Positions 42,207-52,300 of a DNA stretch of 64,000 bases are shown here, piece by piece. Below the pieces are notes generated by a model. That model was not told where the DNA came from, made no database searches, and saw nothing but the letters and a program-made list of their open reading frames with translations. The stretch is from Wocania ichthyoenteri Th78 (GTDB lineage Bacteria > Bacteroidota > Bacteroidia > Flavobacteriales > Flavobacteriaceae): positions 1,307,674-1,371,673 of the forward strand of contig NZ_KN525716.1 in NCBI RefSeq assembly GCF_000789235.1, written 5' to 3'. Within the stretch, counting starts at the first letter, position 1. Each line of letters opens with the position of its first letter. A program made the translations under genes and the position numbers.

Positions 42207-43052
42207 TTAAAGCATTTTAAGTGTATTTAATTCTTGCTCGGTCAGATGTTTCCAACTACCACGCGGAATATCTTTTTTAGTTAAATGCCCAATAGCTACA
42301 CAATCTAAATTTTCTATTTCGTACTTTAAATAATCAAAAATAGTACGGATAATTGTGTTACCAGTATTTTTAATTTTTAAACCTATTTCTTTTTTTGAAG
42401 CACCATCAATATAACTAATCTCTTCAACAGCAACAAGTTTACCTTGAACTTTAAAACCTTCTTGGATTTTCTTTAAATCTTCAAGCTTTAAGTTTTTATT
42501 CAATTCAATGTGAAATAAACGTGCCACACCATTTTTAGAGTTGGTGAATTTATCTACAATAGCATCATCATTTGTAAACAACAACAACCCTTTTGAGTTT
42601 CTACCTAAACGCCCTATTGGTTTTATTCTAGACGATGTTGCATTAGATACTAAATCCATTACTGTTCTGCCTTTACCTTCGCTAGTTGTGGTTGCAAATC
42701 CTTTTGGCTTATTAAGTAAAACATAAGCTTTCTTTTCAGGGTTTATACGCGCACCATCGTAACGAACTTCGTCACCTATTTTTACTTTGTAACCCATTTC
42801 GGTAATTACTTTTCCGTTTACAGAAACCAATCCTGTAGCAATATGCACATCAGCCTCACGACGCGAACACATACCAGAGTTAGCCACATATTTATTTAAA
42901 CGAATCTCATCTGGATTAGATGGCTTTTTAGGCTTAGGTTCTGCCTTTTTAAAAGGTGTATTTCCTTTTACATAACTTTTTTTAAAGTTCTCTTTAGAAC
43001 CCTCTACAGAAGTTTTTCCTTTTCTTTGTCCACCTTGTTGTTTACTCATCAC
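42207..43052 (-). CDS. RluB/RsuA-family protein lacking the catalytic aspartate
   Basis: A 281-residue member of the rRNA pseudouridine synthase family. A basic N-terminal tail (to about 45) precedes an S4 RNA-binding domain (RLNKYVANSGMCSRREADVH) and the PSUS catalytic fold (AYVLLNKPKGFATTTSEGKG and RTVMDLV). The catalytic motif, usually GRLDxxTxGLLL, reads IGRLGRNSKGLLLFTNDD, with Gly (codon GGT) in place of the essential Asp. The protein is probably not an active pseudouridine synthase, though RNA binding may remain. No frameshift is visible, so it looks like a maintained variant. It lies 62 bases downstream of the UbiA gene. Confidence 0.85.
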   Translation of the reverse strand: MMSKQQGGQRKGKTSVEGSKENFKKSYVKGNTPFKKAEPKPKKPSNPDEIRLNKYVANSGMCSRREADVHIATGLVSVNGKVITEMGYKVKIGDEVRYDGARINPEKKAYVLLNKPKGFATTTSEGKGRTVMDLVSNATSSRIKPIGRLGRNSKGLLLFTNDDAIVDKFTNSKNGVARLFHIELNKNLKLEDLKKIQEGFKVQGKLVAVEEISYIDGASKKEIGLKIKNTGNTIIRTIFDYLKYEIENLDCVAIGHLTKKDIPRGSWKHLTEQELNTLKML

Positions 43053-43114
43053 TTTAATTTTGCTGCAAAGATATAGTTAAAATTACGATTTAAGATTTAA
43101 GATTAACAATTTTG

Positions 43115-44017
43115 TTAAATTCTATTCAACACCAAATCAACATTAATTAAAACAATACTAAAAACACCCATTAAAATGATAAACTTTAAGACATTATGGA
43201 GTACTAAATAGTGTGTTTTCGTTTTAGATTTCCATAACAATAATAAAAAACCAAGTAGCAACACAATACATAAATAAAAATAGATATACATAAAACCAAT
43301 TTCGAAACGATACACTAATAAGTATATTGGTATTAATGTTAGCACAGATAACATTGTAAGCATAGCTTTAGATGCTCTTTCACCATAAACAATTGGTATA
43401 GTTTTATAGTTTAAAAGTAAATCACCTTTAATATTTTCTAAATCTTTGGTGAGTTCGCGCATAGATATTATTAAAAACAGAAACAGGGCATGTACAAAAA
43501 TGACTGTTTCAAAATTTTTGTAATACATAAAAATGGCAAAAAATGGTGTAATAGTTAAAATTGCCGATGTTAAATTACCTATAAATGGAAGTTTTTTTAG
43601 TTTATGCGAATAAAACCAAATACCAAAAATATAAACAGAAAAAAAGATAACGGGCTTAAACGACACATAACTTGCCATAATAACCGCCATAAAATTTAGC
43701 ACAAAATAAAATGATAGCTTTGTGTTTTGATTTATCAACCTATCTAATTTTGATTTATGTGGACGATTGATTAAGTCTTTTTCTGAGTCGTAAAAATTGT
43801 TAATAATATAACCGCCAGCAATGGTCGCTGCCGATGCCAAGACTAGCATGAGTAAATTAATATCAAAAAGGACACTTTTTAGTGGTTTATCATGAGCAAG
43901 AATATAAACAGCTGCTAAATACTGTGCTATAACAATTATCAAAATGTTATAACCTCGAACCACAGAAAACATACTGAAGAATTTTAATAGTATATGTTTC
44001 TGTCTTCGGTTGAACAT
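43115..44017 (-). CDS. UbiA-family prenyltransferase (digeranylgeranylglyceryl-phosphate-synthase-like)
   Basis: A 300-residue integral membrane prenyltransferase with about 8 helices. The first Asp-rich motif is NNFYDSEKDLINRPHK, and the second is around MRELTKDLENIKGD. This subgroup in Bacteroidota is commonly annotated as geranylgeranylglycerol-phosphate geranylgeranyltransferase, an ether-lipid enzyme, although quinone or heme branches share the motifs. It is directly downstream of mevalonate kinase and diphosphomevalonate decarboxylase, which supply isoprenoid precursors. The acceptor is not determined by sequence. Confidence 0.85.
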   Translation of the reverse strand: MFNRRQKHILLKFFSMFSVVRGYNILIIVIAQYLAAVYILAHDKPLKSVLFDINLLMLVLASAATIAGGYIINNFYDSEKDLINRPHKSKLDRLINQNTKLSFYFVLNFMAVIMASYVSFKPVIFFSVYIFGIWFYSHKLKKLPFIGNLTSAILTITPFFAIFMYYKNFETVIFVHALFLFLIISMRELTKDLENIKGDLLLNYKTIPIVYGERASKAMLTMLSVLTLIPIYLLVYRFEIGFMYIYFYLCIVLLLGFLLLLWKSKTKTHYLVLHNVLKFIILMGVFSIVLINVDLVLNRI

Positions 44018-44033
44018 GAAAATTTATTTAGTA

Positions 44034-44065
44034 AAAGACCTTTCGACCGCGCTCAAGGTGACAGA
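44034..44065. repeat. Dispersed repeat, CACCTTGAGCGC type
   Basis: GACCTTTCGACCGCGCTCAAGG, read on the - strand as CACCTTGAGCGCGGTCGAAAGG, matches the left part of the element at 19547-19570. It sits in the 53-base gap between the UbiA and mevalonate kinase genes. Confidence 0.6.
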
Positions 44066-44070
44066 GAAGT

Positions 44071-45006
44071 TTAAAAGTTATAAACCACTTCTAACTTATA
44101 ATCTTTTAAAGATTGTTTAGCAATATCAATATTTTCAGTAAACCCTAAAATATAACCACCACCACCTGAGCCACAAAGCTTTAAATAGTATTCGTTAGTT
44201 TCAATACCTTTTTTCCAAAGCTCATGAAACTGCTTAGGTATCATGGGTTTAAAATGATTTAAAACCACTTTTGATAATTGTTTGGTATTACTAAATAACG
44301 ATTTAATATCGCCTTTTAAGAAATCGTCAACACAAGCATCAGTATGCTTAATGAATTGATCTTTTAGCATTTTTCTAAAACCTTCTTGTTTCATATTTTC
44401 CATAAAAATACTAACCATAGGAGCTGTTTCTCCTATAATACCACTATCTAATAAAAACACAGCATTTTTTCCTTCAGTATTTTGCGATGGAATACCAGTA
44501 GCTTCAATGTTATCTTTAGAATTGATTAAAATAGGAATACTTAAATAACTGTTTAAAGGATCTAAGCCTGAAGATTTTCCATGAAAAAACGATTCCATTG
44601 CAGAAAAAATCGATTTTAATTTAAGTAATTTTTCTCTTGTTAAATTCTCTAAAACCGTGATTTTATCTTGGGCATATTTATCGTAAATAGCTGCTACTAA
44701 AGCACCACTACTCCCTACACCATAACCTTGTGGGATAGAAGAATCGAAATACATTCCTGCTTCAACATCTTTTTGAAGTGTATCAATATCAAAAACCACT
44801 AATTCTGAATCAATATTACTCAAATAATTAACAAATTTCTTTAAGCTTTCATTTGAAGTTAAAGCTTCTTCAGAAGGGTTTTCGTCTGTCTTTAAAGCTC
44901 CATTATAAAAATTATATGGAATTGATAAACCTTTAGAATCTTTAATGATTCCGTATTCTCCGAAGAGTAATATTTTTGAGTAAAAGAGAGGTCCTTTCAT
45001 AAGCAA
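44071..45006 (-). CDS. Mevalonate kinase (GHMP kinase)
   Basis: A 311-residue GHMP-family kinase phosphorylating mevalonate. Motifs are SKILLFGEYGIIKDSKG (substrate region), IPQGYGVGSSGALVAAIYD (P-loop-like ATP motif 2) and KLCGSGGGGYILGF (motif 3). The alternative Met at residue 3 is possible. It lies between diphosphomevalonate decarboxylase (22 bases upstream) and UbiA. Phosphomevalonate kinase is not in this window, so the pathway is incomplete here. Confidence 0.88.
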   Translation of the reverse strand: MLMKGPLFYSKILLFGEYGIIKDSKGLSIPYNFYNGALKTDENPSEEALTSNESLKKFVNYLSNIDSELVVFDIDTLQKDVEAGMYFDSSIPQGYGVGSSGALVAAIYDKYAQDKITVLENLTREKLLKLKSIFSAMESFFHGKSSGLDPLNSYLSIPILINSKDNIEATGIPSQNTEGKNAVFLLDSGIIGETAPMVSIFMENMKQEGFRKMLKDQFIKHTDACVDDFLKGDIKSLFSNTKQLSKVVLNHFKPMIPKQFHELWKKGIETNEYYLKLCGSGGGGYILGFTENIDIAKQSLKDYKLEVVYNF

Positions 45007-45028
45007 TCCTTGACTTGGTTAAGCAAAA

Positions 45029-46108
45029 TTACAATAGTTTAGCTCCAAATCCAATTTTATCGTTAATATACTCACCTTTTTGACAATATGCAACTAATTC
45101 ATTTTTAATGAATTCACAAATTTTTTCGGTTTCACTCTCAGGATACAAAACATGTACATTCGCTCCAGCATCTAAAGTAAAGCAAACATTTGAGTTTGTT
45201 TTTTGCCTAAACGCCCATATTTTATTAATAATTTCTAATGTATTAGGCTTCATTAAAATAAAATATGGCATACTGGTCATCATCATCGCATGCAAGGTTA
45301 AAGCTTCACTTTCAACAATCTCGATAAATGATTTTAAATCTCCTGTCTTAAATACATTTATTAAAACTGAAAGATTGCTATGTGCCTGTTTAAATCGTTC
45401 TTGAGCAAAGGGATGATTGTGCATTAAATTATGCCCCACTGTACTGCTTACTTGCTTTTCGCCTTTATCTACAAGTAAAATAGTATCGTTATAATTTTTA
45501 AAATTTTGATGTACTTCAAAAGGATATTTTATGCCAAATAAATCTGAGCTTCCATCTATTTCATCATGTTTTCCCCAAACCACTAAATCGCCTTCTAAAC
45601 TTCGGCATGCACTACCTGAGCCTAAACGTGCTAAAAATGATGCTTTTTGGGTGAAATGTTCATTTGTAATTTCAGGGTTTAATTCTTTTTCAATACTCAT
45701 TAAGCATGAAGCTAAAGCGCTCATACCAGAGGCTGATGATGCAATACCCGAACTGTGTGGAAATGTATTTGATGTTTCTATTTTAAAATAATAGTCTTTT
45801 AAAAATGGGGAATAAGCTTCAATACGTTTAAAAAAAGTTTCAATTTTTGGTTTAAAATTGTCTTTCTTTTCTCCATCTAAAAATACATCAAATAAAAATC
45901 CATTATTATTTTCTTTTTTAGAAAAGCTTAAAGTAGTAGTTGTTTTACAGTTATCTAGCGTAAAACTTATTGATGGGTTTTCTGGAATTTGGTTTTCCTT
46001 TTTACCCCAATACTTTACTAAAGCGATATTACTTGGCGACGACCATATGTAACTTCCTTTTTCTATCAAATTTTTATATGTTTTTGGAATAAAACCTTTT
46101 GCTGTCAT
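45029..46108 (-). CDS. mvaD: Diphosphomevalonate decarboxylase
   Basis: A 359-residue GHMP-superfamily enzyme converting mevalonate 5-diphosphate to isopentenyl diphosphate in the cytoplasm. Hallmarks are SSPSNIALVKYWGKKE near residues 25-40, FPHSSGIASSASGMSALASC (ATP and substrate loop) and FLARLGSGSACRSLEGDLVVW. CFTLDAGANVHVLYPE is near the C-terminus. The set is complete, including the catalytic Asp in LDAGAN. Adjacent to mevalonate kinase, with a 3-base gap before DUF1697 upstream. Confidence 0.93.
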   Translation of the reverse strand: MTAKGFIPKTYKNLIEKGSYIWSSPSNIALVKYWGKKENQIPENPSISFTLDNCKTTTTLSFSKKENNNGFLFDVFLDGEKKDNFKPKIETFFKRIEAYSPFLKDYYFKIETSNTFPHSSGIASSASGMSALASCLMSIEKELNPEITNEHFTQKASFLARLGSGSACRSLEGDLVVWGKHDEIDGSSDLFGIKYPFEVHQNFKNYNDTILLVDKGEKQVSSTVGHNLMHNHPFAQERFKQAHSNLSVLINVFKTGDLKSFIEIVESEALTLHAMMMTSMPYFILMKPNTLEIINKIWAFRQKTNSNVCFTLDAGANVHVLYPESETEKICEFIKNELVAYCQKGEYINDKIGFGAKLL

Positions 46109-46111
46109 TTA

Positions 46112-46648
46112 TTATTTTTCTGCTGACAAAGATAATAACTTTACCATTGTATTATAGTTTCTTACTGTTGCAGTTGTATTCAATTTTCTTTCAAAGAAAT
46201 TCATATTGAATTTTGCACGACCATAACCTGTTGAACAGTAAAAATAAATACAATCGTTTATAATATAGTATTCTTCACCTTCATACACTTTTTCTGAAGC
46301 TATTTTTACCAATTCTTCTTTTGGTGTATCATGCAATAGCGCAAAATAGCTCTTTAATTTCTTTTCTTCTATAAATGGACTAGCATCAAAAATGCGTTTC
46401 AAATCATTTCTTGTTTTTACAAAAACAGAAACATCAAACTCAAAATGGCTGATAATCGTATTTTTAATTGCTTTTTCAATGGATAAGGTGTTTTCTTTTG
46501 AAGATTGAAATATTACATTACCACTTTGAATATAGGTTTGCACATTTTTTAGATCAGATTTGACAAGTAATGTACGTAAATCTGCCATGGGTACTTTTTT
46601 ATGCCCACCAACATTAATTCCTTTTAATAAAGCAATATATGTGTTCAT
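46112..46648 (-). CDS. DUF1697 protein
   Basis: A 178-residue DUF1697 protein, unknown function, cytoplasmic. It has the family start YIALLKGINVGGHKKVPMAD, LKNVQTYIQSGNVIFQS and a terminal NYNTMVKLL. It abuts the BaiN-like gene (stop and start adjacent) and the decarboxylase gene, so it is part of the same transcript. Nothing in sequence gives a reaction. Confidence 0.88.
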   Translation of the reverse strand: MNTYIALLKGINVGGHKKVPMADLRTLLVKSDLKNVQTYIQSGNVIFQSSKENTLSIEKAIKNTIISHFEFDVSVFVKTRNDLKRIFDASPFIEEKKLKSYFALLHDTPKEELVKIASEKVYEGEEYYIINDCIYFYCSTGYGRAKFNMNFFERKLNTTATVRNYNTMVKLLSLSAEK

Positions 46649-47860
46649 TTATTCTGATATAGATTTAGCTGCAATAAATGCTCCTGTCCATGCATTTTGA
46701 AAATTAAAACCGCCTGTAATAGCGTCAATATTTAAAATTTCTCCTGCAAAATACAGGTTTTTATGTAGTTTACTTTCAAAGGTTTTAAAATTAATTTCTT
46801 TTAAATTTATGCCACCAGCGGTTACAAACTCTTCTTTAAAAGTGCTTTTTCCTTCTACTTTAAAAATGGCTTTTGTTAATTGTAATGCCAAAGCCTCCAA
46901 TTGATTTTTATTTAAATCTGCCCAAGTTGTAGTTTCAGAAATATGTGATACTAAAACCAATTGACGCCATAAACGTTTAGGCAAATCAAATTGCGAAAAC
47001 TTAAATACTGTTTTTTTATTTAATTCTTGTTTTAATACTTTTAAATTATTTATACAATCTTCATAAGATTGCTTAATAAAATTCACTTCTATCGAGAATT
47101 TATAATCTCGTTTCGCCAATTCTAAAGCACCAAAAGCAGAGAGTTTTAAAATAGCTGGAGCACTCATACCAGCGTGTGTAATAAGTAAAGGACCACCGGA
47201 CTCTAAATTAGAATCAACCACTTTCACTTCTACATTTTTTGCTACAACTCCTGGAATAGTTTTAATGCGTTTATCTTTAATATTAAAAGTAAATAATGAT
47301 GGAACAGGCTGTGAAATAGTGTGATTTAAACCTTCAAGCAGATTCCATATTTTAGGGTTACTTCCTGTTGCTATCAATAACTTTTCAGCAAAAAACTCAC
47401 CTTGATTAGTATCCAATTCCCAACTATCTTTTATATTTTGAATGGATTTAACTGAATGATTATACAAAACTTCAACCTTGTATTTTTCAGCTTCATTTAA
47501 AAAGCAATCTATTATAGTTTGCGACGAATTTGATACTGGAAACATACGTCCATCTTCTTCAATCTTCAACTCCACACCCCTTTTTTCGAACCACTCAATA
47601 GTATCACCTGTCATAAATTGATGAAAAGATCCTAACAATTCTTTTTCCCCGCGAGGATAATTCCTTACCAAATCTTGTGGAATAAATTCTGCATGCGTCA
47701 CATTACAGCGTCCGCCTCCAGAAATCTTTACTTTTTGCAAACCCTCTTTACTGCGTTCTAGAATAGCCACTTTCAAGTCTGGATTTTGTTCTGCAATATT
47801 TATAGCCGCAAAAAAACCTGCTGCACCACCTCCAATAATAATAACGTTATATAATTTCAT
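46649..47860 (-). CDS. HI0933/BaiN-like NAD(P)/FAD-dependent oxidoreductase
   Basis: A 403-residue flavoprotein of the HI0933 family. The N-terminal FAD motif is NVIIIGGGAAGFFAAINIAE, the family blocks are VKISGGGRCNVTHAEF and LLIATGSNPKIWNLLE, and the C-terminus carries GGINLKEINF and LYFAGEILNIDAITGGFNFQ. The activity of most members is unknown; bile-acid and amine oxidation are described for relatives. First gene of the - strand group that includes the mevalonate genes. Confidence 0.88.
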   Translation of the reverse strand: MKLYNVIIIGGGAAGFFAAINIAEQNPDLKVAILERSKEGLQKVKISGGGRCNVTHAEFIPQDLVRNYPRGEKELLGSFHQFMTGDTIEWFEKRGVELKIEEDGRMFPVSNSSQTIIDCFLNEAEKYKVEVLYNHSVKSIQNIKDSWELDTNQGEFFAEKLLIATGSNPKIWNLLEGLNHTISQPVPSLFTFNIKDKRIKTIPGVVAKNVEVKVVDSNLESGGPLLITHAGMSAPAILKLSAFGALELAKRDYKFSIEVNFIKQSYEDCINNLKVLKQELNKKTVFKFSQFDLPKRLWRQLVLVSHISETTTWADLNKNQLEALALQLTKAIFKVEGKSTFKEEFVTAGGINLKEINFKTFESKLHKNLYFAGEILNIDAITGGFNFQNAWTGAFIAAKSISE

Positions 47861-47930
47861 ATAGATTACAAAAATAAGATTATTATCTACTGTATTTCTA
47901 ATGTTTAATTATTTGGTTTAACTTTGATTT

Positions 47931-48533
47931 ATGGAAAAAGAACCCACACTTATTTGTATCCCCGATATTAGTGGTTTTACTCAGTTTATGAGTGAAGTTG
48001 ACTTTGAATTAAGTAGTAAAATTATTCCTTCGCTACTCAATAAAATAGTTTATTCTAACGAAATTGGATTTAAAATATCTGAAATTGAAGGTGATGCCGT
48101 ATTGTTTTTTAGAAAAGGTGAGCTTCCATCTTTTAAGTCACTTATCGAGCAATGCAAGCTTTTTTATACAGAATTTTATCATCAGATGGAATTATTAATG
48201 GCTGAAAATAGCCATAAACTAGACAGCCATATCATACCAAAAATACTAGGTTTAAAAATTGTTTTGCATTATGGCTTAGATATTGGTGCTATGCAAGTTG
48301 GCAATAACATAAAATTGATTGGTGAGGACATTATAATTGCACATCGATTACTTAAGAATAGTATTGAAAGTGACGAATATTTAATGATTTCGGACACTTT
48401 ATTACATCAATATAAAGGTAATAATATTGAAAAAGAAACATATTGGTCTGATTTAAAACATGGGCAAGATAATTATGATCACATTGGCGAAATAAATTAT
48501 CATTATATTGAATTAAAACCTTTACAGGGTTAA
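47931..48533 (+). CDS. DUF2652 protein, cyclase-fold-like
   Basis: A 200-residue DUF2652 protein, starting LICIPDISGFTQFM, with FKISEIEGDAVLFFRKGELP and LGLKIVLHYGLDIGAMQVG. This layout echoes class III nucleotide cyclases, but the metal-binding Asp pair and base-recognition residues are not clearly complete, so cyclase activity is doubtful. A TAACTTTG -7-like box lies at 47919-47926, only a few bases before the ATG. It is followed after 14 bases by a lipoprotein gene. Role unknown. Confidence 0.8.
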   Translation: MEKEPTLICIPDISGFTQFMSEVDFELSSKIIPSLLNKIVYSNEIGFKISEIEGDAVLFFRKGELPSFKSLIEQCKLFYTEFYHQMELLMAENSHKLDSHIIPKILGLKIVLHYGLDIGAMQVGNNIKLIGEDIIIAHRLLKNSIESDEYLMISDTLLHQYKGNNIEKETYWSDLKHGQDNYDHIGEINYHYIELKPLQG

Positions 48534-48547
48534 AATTAACAAAGAAA

Positions 48548-49357
48548 ATGCTAACCTCTTATTATAGTAAGTTTATCCTTTTTATGTTTCTTTATTACTC
48601 ATGCAACACTGGTAATTTGAAAGCAATTGCAGATATTGATGGAGAACTAAAAGAAGCCTCTGCTATTGAATTAGTTGAGAATTCAAACATTTTATGGACT
48701 ATTGAAGATGCAGGAAATAAAAATAACATTTATGGCTTAAACATAAAAGGAGGTATTATTAAAGACATAGATATTAGCAATGCAAGTAATATAGATTGGG
48801 AGGATTTAACATCAGACAATCAAGGTAATTTATATATTGGCGATTTTGGAAATAACAGTAAAAATCGTGATGATTTTACTATCTATAAAGTTGCAAATCT
48901 AAATACCAAAAACAATAAGACTACTGCAGAAAAAATAAATTTCCTGCTTCCAAAAAAAATGAAGCCTAAAGATTTTGAAGCTTTTTTTCTTTTAAATGAT
49001 TATTTCTACATTTTTAGTAAAGAAAATAAATCTAGCGTAGTTATAAAAGTTCCAAATGAAATTGGGAAACATACTGCAGAATTTGTGTCTGATCTTAAGC
49101 TAAATGGAAAGCATACAAAAATAACATCTGCAGATATAAGTGATGATAGTAAAACCATTGTGCTACTGAATCATGACAAGCTATGGGAAATCACAAATTT
49201 TAAATCTGACAACTTTTTTAAAGGTACCATTAAAGAATTAAAATTTAATCACGATTCGCAAAAGGAAGGTATTTGTTTTAAAAACAATTCAACAGTTTAT
49301 ATAACAGATGAGAAAAACAAAAGTGAAGGCGGAAATTTGTATACCTTAAAATTATAG
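48548..49357 (+). CDS. Putative beta-propeller lipoprotein
   Basis: A 269-residue predicted lipoprotein (LFMFLYYSC, Cys near 19). The mature part has propeller-like blades, such as NILWTIEDAGNKNNIYGLNI, SNIDWEDLTSDNQGNLYIGD and ADISDDSKTIVLLNHDKLWE. The nearest look-alikes are SdiA-regulated and phytase-like propeller families. No catalytic residues are identified. It follows DUF2652 on the same strand and converges with the large phosphoesterase gene 9 bases away. Assignment of the fold is tentative. Confidence 0.65.
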   Translation: MLTSYYSKFILFMFLYYSCNTGNLKAIADIDGELKEASAIELVENSNILWTIEDAGNKNNIYGLNIKGGIIKDIDISNASNIDWEDLTSDNQGNLYIGDFGNNSKNRDDFTIYKVANLNTKNNKTTAEKINFLLPKKMKPKDFEAFFLLNDYFYIFSKENKSSVVIKVPNEIGKHTAEFVSDLKLNGKHTKITSADISDDSKTIVLLNHDKLWEITNFKSDNFFKGTIKELKFNHDSQKEGICFKNNSTVYITDEKNKSEGGNLYTLKL

Positions 49358-49365
49358 TTTTTAAT

Positions 49366-52300
49366 TTAAAAATTTAGCCCAAAACCAAACGAGAATCTAA
49401 ACCCTTCTGTGCTATTAAAAAAGTTAAAAGTCCCCGATAAACTTTCAGCTGCTGTCATCCATAATCCACCACCATAATCACTGTGCCATTTATTAGAATC
49501 TTCATTTTTTAACCATACTCGACCAACATCTGCTCCTCCAAATATTCCTATTTGTAAAGGCAAAATATTAGTTTTAAAAGACGGAAAACTATATCTCAAA
49601 TCGGCATTACCAACAAAAGAATTTTTACCTGTAAAACGCTCTGTTCTATAACCTCTTAAACCATTATTACCACCAATATTAGAGGCTTGATAAAACACGA
49701 GTTCATCTCCAACTCTTATTTGAGTTTTTACATCTGTTTTAAGCACCAATTTTCTGTTTTTTGATAAGGCATTATAAAACCCAAGATTAGAATTTATATA
49801 ACCATAAGTATTTTTGGTATCCTTAAATTCTGTTTTACCCCCTATGTTTAACATAAATGTCATACCCCGCGACGGGTTTATAGCATTATCAAAACTTTTG
49901 TAGTTATACTCTGCCTCTAGTCCCCCAAAAAAGCGTCTTTTATAAAAATCTGTGTTAATTACCGGAGCAAAGTTAGAGATAAAACGCCCTTCTGTTTCGT
50001 CAATTTCAACACCTTCAAAAATTGTTCTAAAGCCATAATCACTACCAAAACTTCCTTTTTTTATAATGCCAATTTTTGTTCCGATAATACTGGTTTTCAC
50101 TCTGTTAAAATCTAAATCATTGTTATTATTTACTGTTTCATTTCCGTAACCAAAAAAGTTATTTGTAAAATTTTCAGTTGTAAATGTCCCTGCAACATGT
50201 AAATTCCAATCTTGAAATATGTTAGCAAACTCGCCATCGTACTTAAGTGCAAATCCACTAGTAGCAAAAAAATAACCTCCTTTAAAACGATGTTGTTGTG
50301 AAAACGGATTGCGTTGAAATCCTTTCACTGTTTTTACAAAAGATACGCCTAGCTGAAATCCATCATCTGGATTATATCCTGTATTTGGTGTAATAGTAGA
50401 TGTCTTTACAATATTTTTATTAAAATCGAAAAGATTTAAGTTATACACATCTGTAAGTTTAATTTGTCCGCCTTTATTCTCTTTTACTGTATTCTTTTTT
50501 GATTTATGATCGTAGACTTTAATACGTCTGCCATTTTTAATAATATATGTATCATTTTCTTGTCCGCCAATAAGTCTTGTGTATATTAAATTATTGGCTT
50601 TTCCAGAAACTTCAAAAATATCTTTATCATCTAAACCATAAATCCAGATTTCTTTAGTTACATCTCTATTAAAGGTTTTATCTACTAAAACTTCGCCTTT
50701 TTCTCCATCTTTAATTCGTGATATTTTTATGTGCGTTTCGTTATACCCAGTACGAGTGACTTCAATATAATCGTCTTTATCTGTTCCTGTTAAAATAACC
50801 AATTCGTTTAAATAATTATAATAACGTGTTGCTATATCTTGCAAGTTGCCTCGCCTTCCTTTTAACTTTTGCTTAATATCTTTAAGGGTTTCATCCTGAA
50901 CAGTTTCCGGTACTTTTGAAAAAGCGACATCTATAATTTCATCAGTGATATGTTCTTGTAAAAATTTAGCTTGCTCTAACCATTTTTCTTTATCCGCTTT
51001 TTGAATAAGCACACGGTCTAGTTTAATTCCTGCACTATTCATCCACTCAATATCTTTTAACTCTTCATCATACACTTGAAGTTGTTTGGTTGAGCCCGAA
51101 ATAATCTTCATGACATCAAGTAAAGCTCCGTCAAAGTTCGAAAACACTTGATCTCTATCTCTAGGAATTGGTCTGTAATATTTGTCGCCATTTTCCATAT
51201 TAAACTGTGCCCATCTCCATTGATCTTGATGTCGATCCCAATCTCCAATAAGCATATCAAAAAGGCGTGCTCTTACAAAAGCATTTTCATCTATTTTATA
51301 CTTTTCGTCTTCTCGCACCTTTTCAATAATATCGTGTGTACTTTCAATATCATCAGCATATCCAAAATTTTTTTCATCAGTATAGTTTTCTTCAGGACGT
51401 TCTTCAATCATATATAATTCACCTCCATATTCTTCATTATACTCCCCTAATGCCTTATGCTTAGGTATAAAAAACAGCTTTGGATTAGTGTGATAAATCT
51501 GAGCTGCATTTGACAAATCTGGAACTACTGTAAATGCATATGGATGTGCAGCTGTATAGAAGTCTAAAATAAGACCTTCAATAGCTGTTTTTTCAAACTC
51601 GTCTTGTATATAAGTGTCTTTAAAAAGTACTGTTTGAAGATATTGCGTTGCACTTTTACGAAGTGCTCTCATATTCAATTCTCTCCCATCTTTTGTTTTT
51701 AAGCGTAATGAACGTGTTTGATGCCCTCCACCTTTTCTAACCACTTCTAAACCGCCATAAAGTGTATCTAATGTTGCAACTTTAGCTTTTATTTTTGTGC
51801 TATAGATTTCTCTATAATGGTCGCCCCAAATAGATTCAAAAAAATCTGTTTTATCGGTTTCTTCTTTTGAGTAAATAGACACTTCTACTTCTTGCGGAAA
51901 CGTTTCTTTTAAATTAGAAGCATCAAAAACTTTTCTTGCTTCAAAAACTTCTTTTTGAAACAATAATTTAGCTTTTCCGTTTTCTTCCCCATAAATTCTA
52001 ACCCAACTACTTCCGTCTTTAAAAACAACTAATTCTGCAAAGCCTTGTTTTCCATAAGAAAACAAACCATTTTCCCCTAAAGCAGCCGCAGATCCTTTTG
52101 ATCCAGAGCCAGAAACAATTTGCTTTATCGACTCATTTTCTATATACTGCATAGTATGCTCATGACCAGAAACAAAAACCACGTTTTCTGTATCTAAAGT
52201 CATGGTCTCCAACCTACTCATTAACTTGTGATAACGTTCGTTATAACGATCTTGAATAGATACACCACCTTGAGTTCTTACTTGAGCTAATAATGAGGCA

